NCBI GenBank assembly: GCA_934122155.1
Contig: CAKOVX010000007.1
Coordinates: forward strand, 10,880-74,879
Length of the DNA stretch: 64,000 nt
DNA from: an uncultured Clostridia bacterium
Lineage (GTDB): Bacteria; Bacillota; Clostridia; TANB77; CAG-508
Reading direction: 5' to 3'
Position numbers and translations under genes: made by a program
The notes under the pieces: model-generated
Database searches by the model: none
Seen by the model: only the letters and a program-made list of their open reading frames with translations
What the model was told of the DNA's origin: nothing
In this document: piece after piece, positions 17,873-27,381 of the stretch
Layout of the letters: each line of letters starts with the position of its first letter
Position numbering within the stretch: position 1 is the first letter of the stretch

Positions 17873-19090
17873 TTACTCTGTTTCTCTCATCTGTTTTAGC
17901 ATTATATCTGCAAATACACCATACCCCATAGTCGAATCATTTACAAGTACATGTGTAACTGCTCCTACAAATTTTCCATTTTGTATTATTGGTGCACCAC
18001 TCATTCCTTGAATTATTCCTCCTGTTTTTTCAATTAGTTTTTGGTCTGTTACCTTAATTAGCATACTTTTATTATCTTTATTATTATTTACAAAAACTTT
18101 TTGAATTTCTATATCAAAATGCTCTTTTTTTCCATTTTCTAGTTCACAAATAATTTGTGCTTTTCCTGTTTTTATTTCTTCTCGTAATGCTACATCTATT
18201 GCTTTTTGTTCTGATATATTTATATATGGTGTTTTTTCTAGAGTTCCAAAAACTCCAAAGCTTGTATTTTTAGAAATTTTTCCAATTGTATGTCCTGATT
18301 CTATTGTACCTCTTATTTCTCCCGGTGCTCCTCTTCTGCCTTTTGTAATACTTACTATATTTGTAGTTACCAATTCACCATTTGCAATTTTTATAAGTTC
18401 TGATGTGTCTATATCTATTATTCCATGTCCTAATGTAGCAAACATATTAGAATCTGGCTCATAAAAAGTTAGTGTTCCTACCCCTGCTGCTGCATCTCTA
18501 ACCCATAAGCCTATTTTATATTTGTTTTCATTGTTTTTTACTGGAGTTATACTAGTAGTAACCGTTTTTTCATCTCTTATATATTTTACAGATATTTTAT
18601 TTCCATCACATTTATCAACTGCATTTATTAAATCATCTGTATTTTCTATTTGGTCTTGGTCTATTTGTACAATTCTATCTCCTTCTTTTATTCCAGAGTT
18701 TTCATATGGTTTTTTCCCATTTATTTCAGACATTCCAACTACTAAAACTCCATCTGTATACAATTTCATACCAATTGTACTCCCAATTGGTATGACTTTT
18801 GTATTTGGAATAACGTCTACTTGTATATTTTTTAAAGAAAACAAATTAAATAAGCTTAACTTGAGATTTATTTTTCCTGATTCATTTAATTTTGTTTTAT
18901 TTATATTGCTTGCTGTTTGTATTGTTGATGATTTATTGGTTTGCTTTATTGAAAGTCCAAGAAGTGTATATATATTAAGTTTTTCACCTTGTATTATTAT
19001 ATAATTGTCTGGAGTTAAACTAATATTGCAAACATAAGCAAATACTAATAATAATATAATAATTATAACTATTTTTTTAATTAAATTCAT
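17873..19090 (-). CDS. spoIVB: SpoIVB serine peptidase (family S55)
   Basis: In Bacillus, SpoIVB is secreted from the forespore and triggers pro-SigK processing in the mother cell. The 405-residue protein has an N-terminal membrane anchor, a PDZ domain around DGVLVVGMSEINGKKPYENS (about residue 120), and the S55 peptidase domain with His in MFATLGHGIID and Ser in IIQGMSGAPIIQNGK. ATG at 19088-19090 follows AAAAGGAG. The usual downstream spo0A is not here. The ribosome binding site lies in a hairpin (19091-19120). Confidence 0.93.
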   Translation of the reverse strand: MNLIKKIVIIIILLLVFAYVCNISLTPDNYIIIQGEKLNIYTLLGLSIKQTNKSSTIQTASNINKTKLNESGKINLKLSLFNLFSLKNIQVDVIPNTKVIPIGSTIGMKLYTDGVLVVGMSEINGKKPYENSGIKEGDRIVQIDQDQIENTDDLINAVDKCDGNKISVKYIRDEKTVTTSITPVKNNENKYKIGLWVRDAAAGVGTLTFYEPDSNMFATLGHGIIDIDTSELIKIANGELVTTNIVSITKGRRGAPGEIRGTIESGHTIGKISKNTSFGVFGTLEKTPYINISEQKAIDVALREEIKTGKAQIICELENGKKEHFDIEIQKVFVNNNKDNKSMLIKVTDQKLIEKTGGIIQGMSGAPIIQNGKFVGAVTHVLVNDSTMGYGVFADIMLKQMRETE

Positions 19091-19120
19091 ATGGTCACTC
19101 CTTTTTATTAGAGTAACCAT
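19091..19120 (-). promoter_or_regulatory. Inverted repeat over the spoIVB ribosome binding site
   Basis: On the minus strand ATGGTTACTC (19120-19111) pairs with GAGTGACCAT (19100-19091) with one U-G pair; the loop and 3' arm contain AAAAGGAG. If formed in mRNA it would mask the spoIVB ribosome binding site. Regulation is inferred only. Confidence 0.45.
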
Positions 19121-19162
19121 ATTTTTATTTTTTAAACACTTTTAATTGTACTTTTTGTACTG

Positions 19163-22100
19163 TTATTTGCTTTTTACTTTTACAAATACAAGTTTTTCTA
19201 TTTCTTCTCCTGGTTGAAGTTTTCCTTTCCAATTATATGTTAATGTACTATCTACATAGTAATTAAAGTATCTATTAACATAATATCTATCTTTACTATA
19301 TCTTCTATATTTAGGATCTCTTTCTCTGTAATAATTACTATATTTTGTATTAATTGAATTTGTCCACCAATTTTGTCCTAGCTGATCTTCTTGTGTATCA
19401 TTATCTCCCATCCATATTCCATTTAAGTCTGATAAAAATGTTAATTCAAGCTTGATATCACTATAATTTACAGTCATTTTTTGTAAGTCTTGATCATATG
19501 ATGTACTTGTTTTATAAGTACGTCTTACACGATATCTGTTTCGTACATTTTCTATTGAGTCACAATATGTAGATACCCCATAGTCAACTGAATAAGAATT
19601 TGGATTTTTTATTATATATTTTAATGTTATACAATCTGCTCTTTCTTCATCTATTTCAAGTTTGACATCTATGTTACCCTGTTTTCTAATTTTAAAACCA
19701 GTGTTTCCATTAGTAACAGAATTAAATGATCTATAATTTGAAGAAATTCTTTCTTTAATATCAAACCTCATTTGGTCATTTTGATATGGATATTCTATAT
19801 AGTAGTCCTCTTTAACTATTACCTGGCATTGTTGATTACATACACTTCCATCTGCTGCTCTAACAGTTATTGTTACTTTTCCTCTATCTATTGCTGTAAC
19901 AGTTCCGTCTTGGCTTACCTGTGCTATACTCTCATCACTACTGCTCCATATTAATTTTGTTGTTGGCTTATCAGGAGTTATTTGTGCAGTTATCTTCTTT
20001 TTGTCTTTTCTATACATTTCTATTAAGTTAGTTGAAATAGTTATATTTCTTTTTAATACTTTGATTTTGCATTTTTGTGTTGATTGTATTCCACTTCCAT
20101 CTTGTGCGGTTGCAATTATTTCTGTTTCACCAACAGATACCGCTGTAACAGTTCCATTTTGATCTACCTTTGCTACATCTTCATTTATACTATCCCATCT
20201 TATATTTTTATCTTGAGCTTCATCTGGTAAAACAGTTGCAGATATATGAGTTGTTTCTCCAGAATATAATGAAACTTCTTTTGGTGTTAGTATTATTTCT
20301 TGTATTTTCTTTGGTACTACTGTTACTGTACATCTTGCTGTCACATTGCTTCCATCTGTTGCACTTACTATGATACTAGTTGTTCCAACTTTCTTACCTG
20401 TTATTACTCCATCTGCTGTTACTGTCGCAATGCTTTCATCTTCACTTGTATATATTACTTCTTTCTTAGTTATGTTTTCTGGGTAAACCTTTGCTGTTAT
20501 TTTACGTGTAGCATCTACTGCAAGAATTACATTTGTTTTATCTAATGTTATAGCTGTTGCTAATACTGGCTTAATTGTTACAGTTACTTTACATCTAGCA
20601 GTTACACCACTTCCGTCTTCTGCGGTAGCTGTTATATAAGCTTCTCCAGCATTTACAGCTGTAATTCTTCCTGTCTCATATTCCACTTCAGCAACATTTT
20701 CATTGCTACTCGTCCATCCTACTGTTTTATTTGTTGCATTATCTGGTTCTACATTATATGTTGGTGTATATTTTTCTCCAACATACATCAATAATTCTTC
20801 TGGGTCTATTGTTATTTTACTTACTTTTTCATCTACTACTGTTATGTAGCAATCTGCACTTGCATAACTTCCGTCTTGTGCTGTAACAGTAATCTTTGCT
20901 TTACCCTCTCTAATTGCTGTCACTTTGCCTTGTTCATCTACTGTTACTACATTTGTGTCATCACTATACCAAGCAAGTTTAGTTCCAGCAGGTTTTACTG
21001 TTGCCCTCAAATATCTAGACTCTCTTTTATGCATTTCTATGCTAATTGGTTCTACTGTTACTTCTGTTTTTTCTTTCACATCACTGTTTATGTCAGCTTC
21101 TTTTACTCCATTAATTGAATCCATTTCAACTTGATATAAATCATATGATTCTCGTGCTAGAGCTTTAATATATTCTTCTCTAATCTTTTTGAATCTTTCA
21201 TTTTCAGTTCCTGGTTTTGAGGCATCATATTTTACTTTTTCAGAGTCACTTGCTTCATCGTATTCTTTTATTTGCCCTTGTAGTACTTGTTCAGTAGTAA
21301 ACGCATCTGATGCATTTACTATACAATAATAGCATGCTGTTATTTTTTTGTCTGCTATATTTTGAGGGTAAAAATACATATAATTGTTTTCTGATATTCT
21401 AACTGTTTGCCTTATAAGGTTAATGTTAGAATATGCTACAACTATTGGGTCTGTTAATTCTTCTAATAAATGTTTACATCCTACAAAGTGATATTCCCTT
21501 GCTTCAGTTGTTGGGTTTTGAGTTATAACATAAACATTTTCTTTTTTTACATTTTCTTCATTATTATTATTTGTTAATACACAATAATTATTATAATATT
21601 TATGTCCTATTGGTATTCCTTGCAAAAGCGAAATAACAGACACATTATTTGTTATCTTTTCCCAGTCGGTCTCTAACAAACTTGGTAAACTAAAATCATA
21701 ACTATTACTTGAATATAAGTTATATTGTGCTATTGCTGTTATTAAATTTGATTCTATTGAATTTTTTATAACTGCTCTACGGTTCTCATTAAAGACTGAG
21801 TATGCCATTAATGGATTGTTGTTTGAACTAGCTACAAAAATTTCATCTCTACCTGTGTTTACATCAAAGTTTATTTTTGCTCCATTTTCATCAATTGCAT
21901 TATTTTGTGATATACCTTTTGTTAAGTTTGCAACTTGCTCACTAAACATTTTTGCATTATAGTAATATTCGAATGCGCTTGTGCTATGTAGAGCTCCATC
22001 ATAAGTTCTATTAGTTAAGTATTGAAACATTTTTGCATTAGATACAGAGTTTGTTACATATTGCTTGGCATAATTTTGATATGTAAAATACATTTTAGAT

Positions 22101-22909
22101 AAAGCAGTTGATGTTTTTTCATAATATATTTTTTGTCCATTATATGTAAGATAATTGTAATCACCTTTTGAACCATCTGCAAATAATAAATGTTCTGTTA
22201 AAACTTCTGGTCCTATTGTTATTGTGTCATCATCATCATGTTTTTCATGTATGTCATATGTCAACTTCCAATTTCTAGGTGTTCCCATTATATTTCCTGC
22301 TGTATCAACTAAATTGTTTGATATATTTACACTATTAGGATTTATTAAGTATCCAGATAATGTTTTATACACTTTTTGTCCATCAACTGTAAATGTACCA
22401 TAAATTGTAATTGCATTATCTAAAGTATAGTTTACAACAAATTCCCTTGATGAATCTTTATACCTGCAAGCATAATATATGTATGGCTTTAAGCCATAAT
22501 TTGCATTAGCATCATTTTCATTTGTATATATTGTTCCTCCGTTTTCTGGATACATATTATCGTATTTGCTATATATATAATATCCATCATATAATGTATA
22601 TACTAATGCTGGTGTATATGCCTGCATTTCTTCTTGTGTTAGGTATTCATTATTTGACATTGAATTATAAAATGTTTTAATTGATGCTTCAATATCTCTT
22701 ATTTTTGAATCACTAACAGTTGAATATCTATTATTTACTGTATTTATTTGCCAAGCTGTAATAGCGTCATATGTTGCATTTGTTAATTTTGTATCATATT
22801 TAGTTTGCAAAGTTATTGTATCTATTTGTGAGCCGATATATGATGACATTACCATAGCTATTGGTAAAATTATGATAACAAAAATTACAGCAATATGTTG
22901 AATTTTCAT
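19163..22909 (-). CDS. Large surface protein with pilin-like N-terminus and Big_2 Ig-like repeats
   Basis: The 1248-residue protein starts with a hydrophobic segment (MKIQHIAVIFVIIILPIAMV) directly followed by a helical region, like a pilin or TadE-type N-terminus rather than a cleaved signal. A Tyr/Asn-rich domain follows up to about residue 600. Then come about five bacterial Ig-like group 2 (Big_2) repeats with recurring motifs such as W-S-S-D-E-S-I-A and V-T-A-x-x-x-G-x-A-x-I-x-x-T-A-x-D-G-S, each ending with a Cys in the last strand, and a 215-residue C-terminal domain. No LPXTG motif is present. Last gene of the pilus locus; likely a surface adhesin or pilus tip protein. Confidence 0.78.
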   Translation of the reverse strand: MKIQHIAVIFVIIILPIAMVMSSYIGSQIDTITLQTKYDTKLTNATYDAITAWQINTVNNRYSTVSDSKIRDIEASIKTFYNSMSNNEYLTQEEMQAYTPALVYTLYDGYYIYSKYDNMYPENGGTIYTNENDANANYGLKPYIYYACRYKDSSREFVVNYTLDNAITIYGTFTVDGQKVYKTLSGYLINPNSVNISNNLVDTAGNIMGTPRNWKLTYDIHEKHDDDDTITIGPEVLTEHLLFADGSKGDYNYLTYNGQKIYYEKTSTALSKMYFTYQNYAKQYVTNSVSNAKMFQYLTNRTYDGALHSTSAFEYYYNAKMFSEQVANLTKGISQNNAIDENGAKINFDVNTGRDEIFVASSNNNPLMAYSVFNENRRAVIKNSIESNLITAIAQYNLYSSNSYDFSLPSLLETDWEKITNNVSVISLLQGIPIGHKYYNNYCVLTNNNNEENVKKENVYVITQNPTTEAREYHFVGCKHLLEELTDPIVVAYSNINLIRQTVRISENNYMYFYPQNIADKKITACYYCIVNASDAFTTEQVLQGQIKEYDEASDSEKVKYDASKPGTENERFKKIREEYIKALARESYDLYQVEMDSINGVKEADINSDVKEKTEVTVEPISIEMHKRESRYLRATVKPAGTKLAWYSDDTNVVTVDEQGKVTAIREGKAKITVTAQDGSYASADCYITVVDEKVSKITIDPEELLMYVGEKYTPTYNVEPDNATNKTVGWTSSNENVAEVEYETGRITAVNAGEAYITATAEDGSGVTARCKVTVTIKPVLATAITLDKTNVILAVDATRKITAKVYPENITKKEVIYTSEDESIATVTADGVITGKKVGTTSIIVSATDGSNVTARCTVTVVPKKIQEIILTPKEVSLYSGETTHISATVLPDEAQDKNIRWDSINEDVAKVDQNGTVTAVSVGETEIIATAQDGSGIQSTQKCKIKVLKRNITISTNLIEMYRKDKKKITAQITPDKPTTKLIWSSSDESIAQVSQDGTVTAIDRGKVTITVRAADGSVCNQQCQVIVKEDYYIEYPYQNDQMRFDIKERISSNYRSFNSVTNGNTGFKIRKQGNIDVKLEIDEERADCITLKYIIKNPNSYSVDYGVSTYCDSIENVRNRYRVRRTYKTSTSYDQDLQKMTVNYSDIKLELTFLSDLNGIWMGDNDTQEDQLGQNWWTNSINTKYSNYYRERDPKYRRYSKDRYYVNRYFNYYVDSTLTYNWKGKLQPGEEIEKLVFVKVKSK

Positions 22910-22973
22910 ACCTTTCTCCCATTTTATAAATTTATATATATCTGTATGGTATTAGTCTCTATAATTTAAAAAT

Positions 22974-23010
22974 AAGGAAGTAGATTTATGCTACTCCCTA
23001 TTCATAGGGA
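22974..23010. other. Hairpins between the Big_2 gene and the gene at 23034
   Basis: Two adjacent stem-loops can form, GGAAGTAG with CTACTCC-type arms and TCCCTA with TAGGGA. There is no clear U-run on the minus strand. They may attenuate or stabilise the long downstream message. Confidence 0.35.
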
Positions 23011-23033
23011 CTTTTTAAAAATCCCAAAAATTA

Positions 23034-23558
23034 TTAGTTACTTCCATTTACTGTTACAACTCCACCATGCTTTGCAGCAATTTGGTAAGAGTCGTCTCCA
23101 CTAAGTTGATAGAAGAAATTTCTTAGTAATTGAGCTATTGTTTGGTTTGTGTTTTTAACTGTTACTGAAACTAAGTCTCCTTCTTTTAATTTAATTTTTC
23201 CATTTTTATTTAATTCTTCTTCTATTTGACTAGTATATTTGTTATAATATACATTTTCTCCTATTTTGGTTACTTCTGCTTGTGTTACCTTTACTCCTGG
23301 ATTTTCGTCAAGTTGTTGTATTTGCATTTCAACATCAAATGAATTTCCTGTTGCTGAAATAGTTTGTACATATTTTTCATAATCATCTAGTGTAATTTTT
23401 CCTGTTGTTCTAATTTTATCTACAAACTCATTTGTTGTAGTTGATACTGTTAATTGTGAAATATCATCTGTTCTTTCTGATAATGACATAAGCGGAAAAA
23501 CAAACATTAAAATTGCTGCCAAAAATATAGCTATAATTGTAATTAAACTATCTCCCAT
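23034..23558 (-). CDS. Pilin-like membrane protein of the Tad-like locus
   Basis: A 174-residue protein with a single N-terminal hydrophobic helix (ITIIAIFLAAILMFVFPLMS) after a very short leader, then a polar domain predicted outside the cell. Its shape matches minor pilins or TadE-like pseudopilins, but I recognise no specific family. It lies in the run of pilin-like genes between the MENA-type paralogs and the Big_2 protein. Confidence 0.65.
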   Translation of the reverse strand: MGDSLITIIAIFLAAILMFVFPLMSLSERTDDISQLTVSTTTNEFVDKIRTTGKITLDDYEKYVQTISATGNSFDVEMQIQQLDENPGVKVTQAEVTKIGENVYYNKYTSQIEEELNKNGKIKLKEGDLVSVTVKNTNQTIAQLLRNFFYQLSGDDSYQIAAKHGGVVTVNGSN

Positions 23559-23570
23559 AACTAATACTCC

Positions 23571-24242
23571 TTAATTTTGTAATTGATATATAATAACTCT
23601 TTTTTTTCTATTCTTTAGTAGTGTGTTTGTATTATTTTCATTATTTGCAGAAATATTATATGTATACTCACCTAAAGTTTCTTTAAACTTTTTGTCTGAG
23701 TACTTACTTATAAAACCTGTATATGTATATTTTTTGCCACTATTATCTTTATAAGCAAATGTTCCCCCAAATAGAAAAGCATCTAAATTTTCTTTATAAT
23801 CTGCTGATGTTCCTACCCAAGGTTCATGTCTTATAGTTTCTTCATCAACATCAAATGAACATACTGGATTATTATTACTATTATTTTTATAATATTTGCC
23901 TATTACCTTAATGTCAGTATTTGCATCAGCCCACAAATTTATATCGTCCATTTGGCTTTCATATAAATTAAGTGGCTCTCCATTTTTATCAAGAAATAGT
24001 ACAGTATAATTTTCTTTATAATATTTATAAAGGGTAGGAATAATGTTTTCCAACCCTACAATTCTAGTTTTTTCTTCGTTTGTAGTTATTTTATATTCAT
24101 AATACTTGGTATTATCAGTACCTTCAATAACTATTTTTGATACTTGATTCAGTTGAGAAAACATTGTAATAGCAATTGTAAGTGCCATGGTAAACACCAA
24201 TACAGCAAAAGCTATTTTTAAAGCATCTGTTGCGTTTTCCAT
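23571..24242 (-). CDS. Pilin-like protein (MENA-type paralog 4)
   Basis: A 223-residue protein starting MENATDALKIAFAVLVFTMA, clearly related at the N-terminus to the three MENASKAL proteins nearby. One hydrophobic helix is followed by a polar, Asn/Tyr/Lys-rich domain. Only the N-terminal 30 or so residues are conserved between paralogs, as in pilin families. Just 12 bp before the next gene, so cotranscribed. Confidence 0.7.
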   Translation of the reverse strand: MENATDALKIAFAVLVFTMALTIAITMFSQLNQVSKIVIEGTDNTKYYEYKITTNEEKTRIVGLENIIPTLYKYYKENYTVLFLDKNGEPLNLYESQMDDINLWADANTDIKVIGKYYKNNSNNNPVCSFDVDEETIRHEPWVGTSADYKENLDAFLFGGTFAYKDNSGKKYTYTGFISKYSDKKFKETLGEYTYNISANNENNTNTLLKNRKKRVIIYQLQN

Positions 24243-24282
24243 ACTTTCTCGTTCCTATCGTTTTTATTTTATTGTTAGCATT

Positions 24283-24735
24283 CTAAGCTTTATCTTCTAT
24301 TTTAATGCTTATAATCTTTCCAGATTTTGCTGGTGTCAAAGTAACTGTATACATTTTGCCTGCTTTAATTTGATTTTTTACATCTGTTACTTCTTGATAT
24401 GTTACTTCATCTGAAATAGACGCTTCTGTTTTTTCTTTGCCTTGCTTTCCAGAAGTTCCTTGTGCATAGAATACTGCAATTTGTAATGAAGTGTCATCTG
24501 CTTTAGAATTATTATGGTTTCTTACTAGATCACATAATGCTCTTACTTGAGTACCACTTCTTTGTCCTTCATAATTTAAAAATTGTGAATTATATGCTTG
24601 TACCTCTTGTGAGTCCATATTAACGTCACCCATTACACCTGCTGCTTGTTGATATATAAACATTCCTAACCCTATAATTAAAATTGATAATAAAATTGCT
24701 CCTGCTATAATTAGAGCTTTTGATGCGTTTTCCAT
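24283..24735 (-). CDS. Pilin-like protein (MENA-type paralog 3)
   Basis: A 150-residue protein starting MENASKALIIAGAILLSILI; ATG at 24733-24735 is chosen for the GGGAGG six bases upstream and for the match to its paralogs, rejecting a start seven codons earlier. The hydrophobic helix is followed by the motif VQAYNSQFLNYEGQRSGTQV, similar to AQFNNQFLQYYGN in the paralog at 25337, then a small domain. Confidence 0.72.
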   Translation of the reverse strand: MENASKALIIAGAILLSILIIGLGMFIYQQAAGVMGDVNMDSQEVQAYNSQFLNYEGQRSGTQVRALCDLVRNHNNSKADDTSLQIAVFYAQGTSGKQGKEKTEASISDEVTYQEVTDVKNQIKAGKMYTVTLTPAKSGKIISIKIEDKA

Positions 24736-24888
24736 AAAAAATTTCCTCCCTTTCACATTTGTATACTCTTGATTTTGGTTTAAATATTAAAATCTTTTGT
24801 TTTCATATGTATTTATTATAACACTAAATATTAATATATGTAAATACTTTTTTTGTAGAAATTTCTGGTATTTTGAGTTTAAATTATT

Positions 24889-25320
24889 TTAGTTAATTTG
24901 CTCAAAATACATTGCTTTGATATATTTTGTTTTATTATGATATTCAATTTTAGTACATTTGAAATTAGATGTTGAAAAATATTTTACAAAATTTTCAGTT
25001 TGCTTTTCTGCAATACTTTCCATATTTATTATTTTTTCGCTTTCTAAAAACTTTATAGTAATATGTATAGAATTTTTTTCATTATCTTTATAAGTACCAT
25101 CTTCTTGCTTTTCTACTGCATTTTTTTCATTATTGTCCATAGCTTTATTTATTATGCTTATTAAAGTTGTTCCTGGTATTTCTTGTTCATAGTATTTTTC
25201 ATACTCACTGTTGCTTTTATCTGCTATGCTTTCTAAGTTTTTTAAGTTATTTATATATAAATAAGCTATTACCGTTACAATTATTAACACACTTAATAAA
25301 ACAATTACTGTTTTTTTCAT
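24889..25320 (-). CDS. Small membrane protein in the pilin cluster
   Basis: A 143-residue protein with an N-terminal hydrophobic helix (about residues 4-24) and a Lys/Glu-rich soluble domain. It starts MKKTVIVLLSVLIIVTVIAY and lacks the MENA-type N-terminus of its neighbours. Position suggests a minor component of the same apparatus. No family recognised. Confidence 0.65.
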   Translation of the reverse strand: MKKTVIVLLSVLIIVTVIAYLYINNLKNLESIADKSNSEYEKYYEQEIPGTTLISIINKAMDNNEKNAVEKQEDGTYKDNEKNSIHITIKFLESEKIINMESIAEKQTENFVKYFSTSNFKCTKIEYHNKTKYIKAMYFEQIN

Positions 25321-25336
25321 TTAATGTCCCTTACCT

Positions 25337-25870
25337 TTATTTATTAATTTTTTCAAATTTCACATAGCAAACTCTTTTAGTAGCACTGCTTATTTTAATG
25401 TCAGCACATTTATAGTCCTCGCTTGAGTGTTCTGTAATAAATGAGATCTTAGTTTTTTCGTCCCATTTTTCTAATTTAGTGGCAGAATTTTGTTTGTTTG
25501 TTTTATCTACAACATCTACTTGAACATAAAATGTACTTTCATCATAACCATCTAACCCACTTAAATTATATTGTGTATTGCTTTGCTGTGCCAAATTTGC
25601 TATGGTAATAATATCATGTACTGTACATTTTATTGATTCACTAACAGTTTTTTCTTTTCCAGTTTGTTCATCTATATATGTACTATTTACATTTCCATAG
25701 TATTGCAAAAATTGATTATTAAATTGTGCTATTTGTGCATCATCTAATCTTTGGTATGCATTTTCACTATATTGGGCAAATGTTGAAAATATATAAACAC
25801 CAATTGATAATATCATTACACCTAACAGTACACTTGCCCCCATAATTAGAGCTTTTGATGCGTTCTCCAT
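25337..25870 (-). CDS. Pilin-like protein (MENA-type paralog 2)
   Basis: A 177-residue protein starting MENASKALIMGASVLLGVMI, with a single hydrophobic N-terminal helix, then AQIAQFNNQFLQYYGNVNST and a polar domain. The shared N-terminus with paralogs at 24283 and 25891 and the divergent remainder are the pattern of pilin subunits. No cleavable class III leader ahead of the helix is seen. Confidence 0.72.
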   Translation of the reverse strand: MENASKALIMGASVLLGVMILSIGVYIFSTFAQYSENAYQRLDDAQIAQFNNQFLQYYGNVNSTYIDEQTGKEKTVSESIKCTVHDIITIANLAQQSNTQYNLSGLDGYDESTFYVQVDVVDKTNKQNSATKLEKWDEKTKISFITEHSSEDYKCADIKISSATKRVCYVKFEKINK

Positions 25871-25890
25871 TTTATGCTCCTTTCTTATCT

Positions 25891-26556
25891 TTAAGTGTAA
25901 ATTTGCTTAATACTTACTTTTATTACCTTTCCGTCTTTATCACGTTCCATTATTGGTTTTTCAAACTTTCTATTTTTAAAATTAGTAATTACCGGTTTTA
26001 GATTATTATATGTTTCTATATCTTTTTGTGCATTTGAATCTACATATTTCATTATATCAATTGCAGATACATTACCAACATTTTCTCCATTTTCTAATAA
26101 TAAATCTTTTATTTGTGCATATTTCATACCTGCTAATATTTCAACTGTTTTACCATAATATTTTTTGCTTCCTGTTTTATTTAATGTGTTTTCTAATTTT
26201 GTAAATCCGCTTACTAGTTGTGCGCTTGAGCAAGGGCTTTTAGGAAAATTTGAATAGTCAACCTCTCCAAATTCTATTGTAGCATCAATTGCCTTATAGC
26301 CCTTAAGATCAGCTTGTCTTTTGTTATAGTCTTCAATTAAATTTGCTAATGATAATATTTCGCTTCCATATAACCCTGATTTTTCGAAGCTCTCTATTTG
26401 TTTATTATATTCATTTATTTTTTGTATATCTTCTGTACTTGCTTCTGCTCTTTTAAAATCGCCTATTCTGTTAAACATAAGTACTAAAGCACTAATAATT
26501 AACACTGAAAGTAAAACTGACCCTGCTATAATTAAAGCTTTTGATGCATTCTCCAT
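25891..26556 (-). CDS. Pilin-like protein (MENA-type paralog 1)
   Basis: A 221-residue protein starting MENASKALIIAGSVLLSVLI and continuing with a coiled helix (TEDIQKINEYNKQIESFEKS) typical of pilin stems. The C-terminal part is polar. It is the first of the pilin-like genes after tadC, 21 bp away, as in Tad loci where pseudopilins follow the TadBC membrane proteins. Confidence 0.72.
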   Translation of the reverse strand: MENASKALIIAGSVLLSVLIISALVLMFNRIGDFKRAEASTEDIQKINEYNKQIESFEKSGLYGSEILSLANLIEDYNKRQADLKGYKAIDATIEFGEVDYSNFPKSPCSSAQLVSGFTKLENTLNKTGSKKYYGKTVEILAGMKYAQIKDLLLENGENVGNVSAIDIMKYVDSNAQKDIETYNNLKPVITNFKNRKFEKPIMERDKDGKVIKVSIKQIYT

Positions 26557-26577
26557 TTTCTTTTTCCTCTCTACATT

Positions 26578-27381
26578 TTACTTTTGCATAGTTTGCATAG
26601 ATGTCATACCATTGAAAGATTCTTTCATACTCATTAAGCCTATAAATACTAATGGTACTATTAAATATAAGACAAATAACATAACCATTGGAGCAAATCC
26701 AATAAGTTTTCCTATTCTTCCTTTTCTTGAAATTAGTCTTTCGTTTGATTCTTTTCTCTTTGCTTGGTAATAATCTCTTTCTGTATCTAGTTCATCAAAA
26801 GCATCAGGAATAGGAATTTTTTCTACTGCTGCTTGTAAACTTTCAACTATTCTAATAAATGGTTGATATGTAACATCTTCTTTTAATTGTTCTAATGCTT
26901 CCCATGCACCACTTTCATAATTGTTTACACATTTGCTAATTGGTTCTTTAAATATATTAGCATATCTTTCTAGCCATTCTAATATTATTTCTACGTTTAC
27001 TCTTTCTATTTTCATTAACATTAAAATTATAGTATTAAACTGCATTACTTCATCTTCCATCTCTAGCTGTCTCATTTTTGCTTGAAATTTTAGTAGCCAA
27101 ATAGGTGCATTGTACGCAATTACTGCTAAAACCATTGCTATTAAAAATTCAAACCATTGCATTTTTTCTGTATTTACTGTTTTAATTTTTCCCAGAATTC
27201 TTTCTGCTGCTGTTTCTATCTCTTTGTCTTTACTATTGATATAGTCTTTATTGACTCTTCCTCTTTTCATTGCTTTTTCAATATCATCTTGTGTTACTTT
27301 TTCATTTCCCTTAAAATAATTAATATATTGGTTGTCTGATTCTGTTATTTCCATAGCTTTTTTTGTATCTTTACCACTCAT
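26578..27381 (-). CDS. tadC: TadC-like inner membrane platform protein (T2SSF family)
   Basis: A 267-residue protein with a cytoplasmic N-terminal part, a membrane segment around FEFLIAMVLAVIAYNAPIWL, a long cytoplasmic helical domain (EDEVMQFNTIILMLMKIERV, then EWLERYANIF) and a C-terminal membrane pair near FAPMVMLFVLYLIVPLVFI. This is the T2SSF/TadC arrangement in a short form. It overlaps the end of the tadB-like gene by 11 bases. Confidence 0.75.
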   Translation of the reverse strand: MSGKDTKKAMEITESDNQYINYFKGNEKVTQDDIEKAMKRGRVNKDYINSKDKEIETAAERILGKIKTVNTEKMQWFEFLIAMVLAVIAYNAPIWLLKFQAKMRQLEMEDEVMQFNTIILMLMKIERVNVEIILEWLERYANIFKEPISKCVNNYESGAWEALEQLKEDVTYQPFIRIVESLQAAVEKIPIPDAFDELDTERDYYQAKRKESNERLISRKGRIGKLIGFAPMVMLFVLYLIVPLVFIGLMSMKESFNGMTSMQTMQK

